Positions 39,809 through 49,249 of a stretch of DNA of 64,000 nucleotides are shown piece after piece (position 1 is the first letter of the stretch; each line of letters opens with the position of its first letter). The DNA lies in contig NC_057790.1 of the NCBI RefSeq assembly GCF_014905175.1, positions 17,014,469-17,078,468 on the forward strand, in the 5' to 3' direction. The translations under genes were made by a program, and so were the position numbers. This DNA comes from Aphidius gifuensis. Lineage: Eukaryota > Arthropoda > Insecta > Hymenoptera > Braconidae. Below the pieces are notes generated by a model. It worked only from the letters and a program-made list of their open reading frames with translations, did not search any database and was not told where the DNA came from.

Positions 39809-41859
39809 ATGCGTACTTTAAATGTGTTATTTGTTCTTTTATTTTGCACATCAGCATTCATCAGAGCTGAGGTAAATCAGTTATTTACTGCGAGTTTTAA
39901 ATAAATAAATATTGTGATATTTAAAAAAATTATTATTTGCTAATTATATATAGTTAAATAGTGTTGAATTAATATTTTTACTTGATTGCATTATTTGTTA
40001 GTTGATTTTAAATTTAAATTTATTTATTTAAAAGTTGATTTGCAATTTTTTTTTCGTTGAATGTTTTTAGTATTAATTAGTAATAAAAAAAAATTGTTTT
40101 TTGTTTCTTCAACATAAAGGATGAATCAGATGATTACTTAGAAGATGAGACAGATTCAATTACTACAGGAGCAAGGCTTAATCATGTGAGTTATTTTGAT
40201 AGATGGTGTAACGGAAATTGTGCGTTAGATCGTCATTTATTAACCGCCGTCCGGAAAACGCTATGTCAATCATGTCATCCAGTAAACTATGCTCCATCAA
40301 CCACAACAACTTCAACAACGCCAGCACCAACTACAACAACTACAACAACTACAACAACACCAGCACCAACTACAACAACGTCAGCACCAACTACAACACA
40401 AACATCACAGAAACCAGTTTCTGCCGTAGAATTACAGCATGATTGGTCATTTGTCAGAAAATTCTGTAGAAAAGTTTGTGATCGTAAAGAACAATCACAT
40501 CAAAAAACATCAATAACATCCGTATTGTGTAAAGAATTTTGTAATAAAAACTCAACGTTGACAGTAATAAACAAACCAACAACAACAGCAAAACCAACTA
40601 CTTTAAAACCAATAACAATAGCAGCATCAAAACCACCAACAACACCAAAACCAACTACAACCAGTCATTTACATAATTTGATACAAAAAGTTTGTAAATG
40701 TAACAAACTTACTGGGAATAGTAAAACCACAAGTTTATGCAGAGATCTTTGTCGGAAAAATTCAGGGCAATCAGCAGAAACTATCGTAAACAAATTCTGC
40801 AAAAATTCTTGTAGTAACATTAAAACACGATCAGCCAGAAGGTTTCATGATCACGCATGCTTTCACTTCTGTCCAGATGCAAAACCAACTGAAAAACCAG
40901 TAGAAACACCAACAGAAAAACCGGTAGAAACATCGCCTGCAAGTCCTTCAAGTACAACTGCAAATCCATCTCCAAGTACAACTGTAAATTCATCTCCAAG
41001 TACAACTGCAAATCCATCTCCAAGTACAACTGTAAATTCATCGCCAAGTACAACTGCAAATCCATCTCCAAGTACAACTGCAAAAGTAACCCCAAGTACA
41101 ACTGCAAATCCATCTCCAAGTACAACTGCAAAAGTAACCCCAAGTACAACTGCAAATGTAACTCCAAGTACACCTTCAAATGTAACGCCAAGTACACCAG
41201 CAAATGCAAGTCCAAGTACACCTGCAAATGTAACGCCAAGTACACCAGCAAATGCAAGTCCAAGTACACCTGCAAATGTAACACCAAGTACACCAGCAAA
41301 TGCAAGGCCAAATACACCTGCAAACGTAATTTCAAGTACACCTGCAAATGAAACTCCAAGTACACCTTCAAATGTAACTCCAAGTACACCAGCAAATGAA
41401 ACTCCAAGTACACCAGCAAATGTAACTCCAAGTACACCTGCAAATGAAACTCCAAGTACACCAGCAAATGTAACTCCAAGTACACCTGCAAATGAAACTC
41501 CAAGTACACCTACAAATGAAACTCCAAGTACACCTTCAAATGTAAATCCAAGTACACCAGCAAATTTAACTCCAAGTACACCCGCAAATGAAACTCCAAG
41601 TACACCTGCAAATGAAACTCCAAGTACGCCTGCAAATGTAACTCCAAGTACACCTGCAAATGAAACTCCAAGTACACCAGCAAATGAAACTCCAAGTACA
41701 CCAGCAAATGTAACTCCAAGTACACCTGCAAATGAAACTCCAAGTACGCCTGCAAATGTAACTCCAAGTACACCAGCAAATGAAACTCCAAGTACACCTG
41801 CAAATGCAACTGAAAGTACGCCTGCAAATGTAACTCCAAGTACACCTGCAAATCCATAA
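39809..41859 (+). CDS. Secreted mucin-like protein with four cysteine modules, 600 aa
   Basis: Exon 1 (39809-39871) encodes a 20-21 residue signal peptide, MRTLNVLFVLLFCTSAF and following; exon 2 is 40120-41859. The mature protein starts acidic (DESDDYLEDETD). Four related cysteine modules lie at about 44-76 (CNGNC, LCQSC), 129-165 (CRKVC, CKEFC), 205-235 (CKC, CRDLC) and 242-274 (CKNSC, CFHFC). Thr/Pro linkers separate modules 1-2 and 2-3. Residues 275-600 are about 38 octapeptide units of the type ANVTPSTP/ANETPSTP, rich in O-glycosylation sites and N-glycosylation sequons. It ends at a TAA that leaves sequence homologous to the paralogue's C-terminus in the 3'UTR. I recognise no named family; a secreted, heavily glycosylated mucin or silk-like product is an inference. 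Frames of 104-229 codons on the opposite strand are shadows of the repeat. Confidence 0.78.
40948..41857 (+). repeat. 24-bp in-frame tandem repeat, about 38 copies
   Basis: Consensus CCAAGTACACCTGCAAATGT plus four bases, encoding one octapeptide. The left third uses the AGTACAACTGCAAATCCATC version (STTANPSP), the rest the ACACCTGCAAATGTAACT version. NVT and NET units often alternate, giving a 48-base higher-order pattern. Confidence 0.93.
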
Positions 41860-42108
41860 ATATTTTAAATGGTAGCACAAAAAGTTTGATATTTTTAAAA
41901 AATCATTGACAGCCTTCTTTCATTATTCATCAGCAATTCATCATTGACTATAAATATTTTTTACAGTAGAATAATAATATTATAAATAATATAAAAATAA
42001 TCACTTATTTTTATATCATATATTATAAAACAATTAGATTTTAAGAAAAATTTTATAAATTATTTATTTAAAAAAATTGTATTCATATTTTGTTCAATCG
42101 TGATACTG

Positions 42109-42114
42109 AATAAA
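42109..42114 (+). terminator. Polyadenylation signal of mucin gene A
   Basis: AATAAA in the context GATACTGAATAAAAATT, about 250 bases after the stop and conserved in copy B at 44181-44186. Confidence 0.6.
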
Positions 42115-43225
42115 AATTAATTTAAAAAATTATTTAATTTAGACTACATTGATTAAAAAACTTTTTCATTTTTGACTTTCCATTTTTCTTTGCTATTTAA
42201 GAAACTTTGAATGACTGGTTACAATTATTATTTCATTTTATAAATAATTATCATATAATTTTTACTTGTATATAAATCATTGAGCTTTTTATTCATATCT
42301 ATAGAATGTCACAACATTTGAAAAAATGAAAAAGTATTTAGCTAATATTATCTTATGATACAAATGTTGCGATCAATATTTATCAATTTATTTATTTACC
42401 TTATTTTATTTAATTAATTTAGAGTTGTGGGCCTAGCCCTAAAATGATAGTGAAAAATTTATTAAGGCCCATATATTTGAACAAAAAATTACATCGTCTT
42501 TGGAAAAAAAAATAAAACAAAATAAGCATCTTAAAAGCCAATTCGATCAATAGGTTCAATACTTATAGCAAAATAACAAAAAGTCACATGGAAAACGAAA
42601 ACATAATATTATTATATTACTGTTATTATATATAAAATAAAAAATTCCATTCTCTACTGTTATTCGAAGATTCTTGTATGGCAACGACCTCTCCCAAAAT
42701 TGAATATATTATCGATATAGACATCAGTTTGAAAAAAAGATGATAAACAGACTATTACCCTAGCAATGGAATATCATTAAAACGAATTAATTTATTTATA
42801 TGAATATGTGACATTATTTATTATCATTTTAGAGTTTTTTTTTTCTTCAAGTAAACTTCAAAAAAATAGAAAAATAAAAAAATAAAAAGCCCATATCATA
42901 TATACAAAAAATTTCAGTGTTTATGTTTGGATAAACGAGTATTCTATGTATAAGTTAATCTGACTAATTGATGGGCGATGAGATTGGCCATGAATTTTTG
43001 TTTTAATAAAATCAAGAAACTTTGAAAAAAAAACATGCTCCATGATAACGGTTTATACGAATGACGATTTAGGGTAACGTTATACATACAAGACCTTTGA
43101 AATTTTCAGGTGTTTTAGAAAGGTTCATATCCAATCAAGACCATCCCTTTTCTTTCATACATATTTTTATTATATACTTATTTTATTATGCTTCTTCAAG
43201 TATTCGTTATTAGAAAAAAAAAAAG

Positions 43226-43263
43226 TATATAAGATGGACGTTTAAAGATGACCGCTCTCAGTC
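43226..43263 (+). promoter_or_regulatory. TATA box and initiator of paralogue B
   Basis: TATATAAG at 43226-43233 and initiator TCAGTC at 43258-43263, spaced as in copy A. Conservation of both elements after duplication supports that both genes are, or were, transcribed. Confidence 0.7.
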
Positions 43264-43341
43264 GACAAGTTTAGTGGTAACGTATACATCGTTTAGTTTA
43301 TTGTGTTAGTTTGTTTATTCGTTTTTTTTATATTTTCAAAA

Positions 43342-43978
43342 ATGCGTACTTTAAATGTGTTATTTGTTCTTTTATTTTGCACATCAGCATTCATCAGAGC
43401 TGAGGTAAATCAGTTATTTATTGAGAGTTTTAAATAAATAAATATTGTACGATATTTAAAAAAATTATTATTTGCTACTTATATTGTTAAATACTGTTTT
43501 TACTTAATTGCATTAATTAGTATACATAATTTGTTAGTTGATTCTAAATTTTAATTTCAGTATTAATTTAAAAATGCTAGTTAGTAATAAAAAATAATTT
43601 TTTTTTTCATTTTTGAACATAAAGGATGAATCAGATGAGTACTTAGAAGATGAGACAGATTCAATTACTACAAGAGCAAAGGGAAATCTTATGAGTTATC
43701 TTGATAAATGGTGTAACCAAAATTGTAAGACAGGTCAACCATTATCAGCCATTCGGAAAAGGCTATGCCAATCATGTTATCCAGTAAACTCTGCTCCAGC
43801 AAATGGAACTACAGGCACACCTGGAAGTGGAACTACAGGTACATCTGGCAATACAACTCCAGGTCCATCTGGAAGTGGAACAAATACACCACCAAGTGCA
43901 GCACCTACACTTTTAAATGCAACTAAAATGATGTCAAATGGTAGCACAAGACATTTGATATTTAAAAAAAATCATTGA
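43342..43978 (+). CDS. Secreted one-module paralogue of the mucin, 138 aa
   Basis: Exon 1 (43342-43404) is identical in protein to that of gene A, giving the same signal peptide; exon 2 is 43625-43978. The mature protein has the acidic start (DESDEYLEDETD), one cysteine module (WCNQNC then LCQSC), a Gly/Thr/Ser/Pro tail with a few NGT/NTT sequons, and a C-terminal stretch SNGSTRHLIFKKNH. It lacks modules 2-4 and the octapeptide repeat of gene A. It could be the ancestral short form or a contracted copy. The intact frame, splice sites, promoter and polyadenylation signal (44181-44186) argue against a pseudogene. Function unknown. Confidence 0.7.
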
Positions 43979-44180
43979 CAGCCTTCTTTTATTAATCATA
44001 TATAGACAATTCATCATTGATTATAAATATTTTTTTACCGTAAAATAATATTATGAAAAATATAAAAATAATCTCTCATTTTTTTATCATAGTATTATAA
44101 AAAAATTAAATCTTAAGAAAATTCTTATAAATTATTTATTTGAAAAAATTGTATTCTTATTTTGTTCAATCGTGATACTG

Positions 44181-44186
44181 AATAAA
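44181..44186 (+). terminator. Polyadenylation signal of paralogue B
   Basis: AATAAA in the same context as in copy A, about 200 bases after the stop codon. Confidence 0.6.
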
Positions 44187-44430
44187 AATTAATTTAAAAA
44201 ATTATTTAATTTGTCAAAGAAATTTTTTATTTTTGATTTTCTGTTAATGCTATTTAAAAAACTTTGAATGGCTTGTCACAATTGTTATTTCATTTTTTAT
44301 AATACTAATAATATCATATAATTTTTATATGGTATTTACAAAATGGAATCCAACTTCATCAACATTAAAGTGTCATTTGAAAAAAATAAAAAAATAGCTA
44401 ACATTGGATACAAATGTTGATCAATATTGC

Positions 44431-45837
44431 CTCATTTTATTTTATAGAAATTCTACTTTGTTATTAATGTACTTTACCAAGCCAGCCATATCATCGTAAA
44501 CTTCTCCTCGACTGAAGGATCAAAAATGGCAGTAATGCATATATGTATATATAAGTTAAAAATATGATATATACATATTATATTTTTTCCCCTTGAAACT
44601 GGTGACACGTCACTTTGTTCAGGGATCTATAATGCAGAGTCAGCTTCAAAGAGACAAGAGCAAAATCCACTTCATCTTCATGCACCTCTTGGCACGCTTC
44701 TTCGATGACGAAAAATATCGTTTTGCCCTTCAATCTGCTTCTTCATATACGACATTTATTCTCTGTCATATTTTTGTCTATCAATAAACTCTTTAATCTT
44801 TTTTATTCTCGACTACATATATATTTTTTTTTACGTATTTTTTTCTCAATCAAAATTGAAACCAAATAATATTATAATTTAAAAAACTCCAAGGATTTTA
44901 ATAAAAACTTTTTCATTTTTTTTTTATTTGTCCATGTTTGTATGAAAATAAAATCAACTAATTTACATATATATAAAATATGTTAAAATTTCATTACAAC
45001 TTTTTGACAAATAAACTAAAATTTTATTAAATTTAAATTTCAAGCAAATTCGTCACACAGATATCAAGCAACTACTGTGGTTGCAATTTGACTTTGATGG
45101 TCATTCTGATTTGTGTTAATGATGTCATCAAAAAATAAAATAATAATAAAAATAAACAAAAATTTAAAAAACTTTTCAACGACTTGTATATCATTGCATA
45201 TTCGTGGTTTGTTTTAATCACCAACCAGCTCGTTGAAGCATGCAAAAGTTTCATATAGCCGCAAAGAAAAAAAAAAAAGTAACGATATAAAAAAAAAATT
45301 AAAAAACCACGATTTTCATTTGAATATTCGATAGTCTGTAAACATCGCTTGTTAGTGTTTAAAGACCCCTTCTATACCTCCTCTCACGTCTACTTGTATT
45401 TGGATACTTGAATAAACTAAACTTCAAATAATTGTAATTTTTTTTTTTTTGCTATTCTTTTTTTAAAATGTACAAATAAAAAAAACATATGTATATTTTA
45501 TGTTTTACCAGCATGCATCACGTACATGTATATAAATGTATTTGTATATGTTTAATTTTTCGAGATAAAAGGATGCAATTAAATGCATTGTCATAAAGTC
45601 AAACAATTAGCTGATATTGGCAGTTAATGAAATATATGTCAAGTTTTGATTTGCGTCATACACACATACTGATATTTATCACCCTTTTAACAACGCATTT
45701 TATATGCGGGTCTATTTTTAATAAAAGTTTATCGACGCATATACATATATCACAATGTCAATCATTAGTCAATATATACAAATATATTTAAATTTTTTAA
45801 TTTAATTAAATTTAAATAAATAAATAAATAATAACTA
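44431..45837. other. Intergenic region between the duplication and the transposon
   Basis: Mostly A/T-rich. The stretch 44580-44810 is clearly less A/T-rich, is preceded by TATATATAAG-like DNA near 44550 and followed by AATAAA (44783-44788). Its plus frame (ATG at 44632, 51 codons) is not recognisable. A second less A/T-rich patch lies at 45340-45420. I cannot assign either. Confidence 0.4.
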
Positions 45838-46970
45838 CACTGAGAAAAAAAAATAACAATTTTTACTATGCTAGCAGGGTAATCGTCGGGTAAAACTCGA
45901 TTTTGGGGTTTTTTCATGTTCTGATATATAAAAATTATTGTTTAGATTATATTGGGATATGCCAGGGTAGTATTTATTGGTATAAAAAATATTGATAAGC
46001 TTAATACAATTATTACAGTTTTATTCAAATAAAATACTGAGCTTTGGATAATTTTTATTGTGCTGAACACTAAACATTACTCTGCAGCATGGTAAAATTC
46101 AACCCTCGGTAATCTTCGGCGCTGTTCGATAATTATCGTGTCAGGCTTTTGTTATTTTTGTTATTGTGAGACGCACATTTAGGTATTTGTACGTCCAACG
46201 GTCTAACGGCCTCCGTAATTATACATAATATTGATATTAATTAATTCAAGTGAATAAAAAAGTGCAGTTATCTAAGAAAAATCTACGACTTAATTTGAGT
46301 ACTTTTACTCGCTAATTATTTATAGATATCACTAGTAATGGATGTGAACATAATTGTGCAGTTTTCATTTGTTTATCGTGAATGATAGCAGTGAGGATGG
46401 TCTCAATTTTATATTATAAATATTTTAATGGAAACATCCACACAATATTATTTTATAACAAAAATTATTAGCTGTATTTAAATGAACACACCGAGCATTA
46501 TGAAGTTAATAAAATTTTTGTCGTGAAAAATTTAGATTTGAATAAAATATATAATTATAAGTTAACATATATAACACAAACACAAATACAGAATTGTTAA
46601 AAATTGGATATAAAAAAATACATTAAATAAAATTTTATTTTGAGTATCGTTATTTAATTTCCTTCATTTATTTTTAAGCAATATTTAAAAGATAATATAT
46701 TTGGAATTTTTATTAATTCAAATAATAAAATTGTTGGTAATACATCAAACTACTATCGACACTATATTTTTAGTGTGTATGTATAGTTAAAATTACTGTG
46801 CTTGGCATGGTAATTTTGTCCAAAATACAAAATTAAATGGCACGAAGGGTAAAAATTATTGTTCCCATTGTAATATATGTTAAACTTACAAAATACCCGG
46901 CCTTTACTACGCAGCACAGTAATTTTTATTTGATTTTAGTTGTAAAAATTGTTATTTTTTTTTCTCAGTG
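45838..46970. mobile_element. Non-autonomous TA-flanked inverted-repeat transposon (MITE-like), 1133 bp
   Basis: Both ends are CACTGAG followed by nine A, then TAACAATTTTTAC, in inverted orientation: a perfect 29-base terminal inverted repeat (45838-45866 and 46942-46970). The element is flanked by TA on both sides (45836-45837 and 46971-46972), as expected for Tc1/mariner-like insertion. No transposase frame is present inside. Several internal GGGTAA/TGGTAA motifs follow GCA or GCC near both ends (45873, 45961, 46087, 46804, 46846), with inverse forms near 46900-46920. Intact TIRs suggest a fairly young insertion, mobilised in trans. The superfamily is inferred from the TA flanks only. Confidence 0.85.
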
Positions 46971-46972
46971 TA

Positions 46973-49249
46973 TATATATATTTATTTATATATAATATTT
47001 TTTTTAATATTAAAAATGAAAAACTTGGTGATTGAATAAAGTTTGTATACAAAGTTTATGCAAAATTCAAAAAGCATGATGAGATATATATATATACGCC
47101 AGTTTGGAAAACGGATTGAGATAACTCAGTTGCGGATGTATAGTAAATTAAATGAGCTTTTGTAACAAGGTCAATGCAAGTTTAAGAGAATCTTGTTTGG
47201 TGTTGTTAAAGAAGATATCAGTTATCAGTTATTTTACATGTGTCCTCAAGTTATTGATGAAATTAAAGAGGGTTCAATTCGCATATATATAAATATAGTC
47301 GCTTTATAGTTAATTGTATAATATACATTTGTCATTAATTTATAACAATATGTCTATTTAACATGATTATTAAATACATATATAATTAAATTATTTAATC
47401 GAAATCGCATATGTCCAGATATTTTATGGATTTAAATTACAAATCAATTAGATTTTTAATTTAATTGAAAAATAATGAAATTTTATATATAAAAAAATGA
47501 TTAATTAATTAAATTATTGTTTGTTTATTTAATTTTTTAATTTTGAAAATGTATTAAAATTAGAAAACTCACGTGGTAAGTTGATAAGTCATTTTATTCT
47601 TCAGGTAATTAATAATATTATTAAAACAAATTTGTTATTTCATTGATGAAACCACATGGTATATGTATATTTGTATATATTATTTTTGAACCTCGTGGAT
47701 ATTTCGCAATGCTAACCACTACCGTGATAAAATATAAATGCATACGAAAACCGTTGGATACCAACAATTTGATTTTCATACGCGCAAACTCCGCACATCA
47801 CAAATTGTCTTTTTTTTTTATTTATTTTTTTCTTTTTTCAATTGACGAAGGGATTGAGCACTTTCCTTCAAGATTGTATTTTTACCCCTGCTTTTATATC
47901 TCTGTGCTTTATCATCTAACTTGTGAAATAAGAAAAAAAAAACAAAAAATATTTCTAAAAAGCAGAAATGCCATTGCTTAAATTGAAAAGCCACCATTTC
48001 TCTACTATTCATAATTATAAAACAAAAAAAAATTCATTTTTTAAATTTTACAATACATTAAATGTATTATTAATTTCAAAAATATATTAACAACAAAAGA
48101 AATAATAATGTTTTTTAAAATTTAAAATATTTCTTTTCAATCAAATTTATTTTATTTATATTTTAAAAAATTTTTAAATTATGAATTTGTTGAGAATTTT
48201 TTTTTTTTTTATTTTTCTTTTTATCAACTGACCAGTAAAGTTATTCAAAAAAAAATTTCAAAAGACATATAATATATTTTTATTTAAAAAATTATGAATA
48301 TAATGATAAAAATATTTAAACTTTTAAAAAGTTTTTTTTTTTAAATTAGAATCTCTAGAGTGTTTTAATGAATTAATTGAGTGACTATCTAAAAAATATT
48401 AAAAATAAATTTTCTAATTATTTATAAATAATTTAAAAAAAAAAAACTTTTTTTTTGTTTATCAATTGCGCTGAAGGGGAATTAAATATTGGAGTCTATT
48501 GGATGATGTTTGGGGTCGAGTGGCGCGCGCAGAAATAAAAGCTTTTTCATATTTTTTGTTGGAGCTTTTACGAGTTGAAATATACCTGCCCTTTCCTCTT
48601 AAAAAATTTTCATGTGTTAGGAATATTGTGTTGGTGTTTGTGTGTGTATTATCTCGGTAACGTGAAATGCTTGAATCCCGCGAAAGGAATATGTAACCCT
48701 TTTCATCAACACGATAGTTATTTACGTTTAAAAAAAACAAAATATATTATTAAAAATAAATAATTATGAATTATAATAATGTTAATTTTTATTATTATAA
48801 AATTTAATAACTTTTATATAATAATAAAATTGAATCTAAAGTGTGTTAAAAAGTTTTTAAGTGAAAATGTTTTTTAAGTTATCATTGAATATTTAACAGT
48901 GAAAATTTTTAAAATGCTAAAATATTAAAATATATATTTTTGCTGACATGTTTGTTGATATAAACTTGTAAAGTATTAATTAATTTTTTTTTTTTTATTA
49001 TTATAAAAAATAGTAATGAGTTTTTTGGTGATGATTTAAATTTAATAATTGAATTTTTTCAAATATTTATTATCAAGTGAACGAAAAAAAAAAATTATAA
49101 AAATGAAATTCATTTAAAATACTTGTCTTTTTTGTTGTTTTTTAAATTAAATAATTATTTTTTTTAATGTGATATATTTATTAATTTTAAGATGACATGA
49201 CAATATGACAATTTGCTTGATTAAAAAATAGCAAATTCATTACAACAGT
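46973..49249. promoter_or_regulatory. Lcch3 upstream region
   Basis: This 2.3 kb should contain the Lcch3 promoter and any 5'UTR exons. Two stretches stand out as less A/T-rich: 47640-47960, with GTTGG-ATA-CCAAC inverted repeat at 47753-47765, and 48465-48725, with GGCGCGCGCAG and (GT)n. Frames in both (47643-47981, 48462-48740) are not recognisable and partly overlap on opposite strands. No TATA box can be singled out. Confidence 0.4.

Larger units (their letters stand above)
39075..44430 (+). repeat. Tandem segmental duplication carrying two paralogous genes
   Basis: Two units align along their length: copy A about 39075-42390 and copy B about 42603-44430. The match includes some 700 bases of promoter (for example CCTCTCCCAAAATTGAATAT at 39151 and again near 42690), exon 1, intron 1, the start of exon 2, and about 450 bases of 3' sequence including the polyadenylation signal. 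Copy A is 1.5 kb longer because its second exon has extra cysteine modules and an expanded 24-base repeat. About 210 unduplicated bases separate the units. Confidence 0.9.

Noticed and set aside
40820..41880. Minus-strand frames of 229, 122 and 104 codons
   Set aside because: They are antisense shadows of the 24-base mucin repeat, with leucine/tyrosine monotony imposed by the repeat.
43342..43978. Gene B of the duplication as a pseudogene
   Set aside because: Signal peptide, splice sites, frame, promoter and polyadenylation signal are all intact. It is shorter but not broken.
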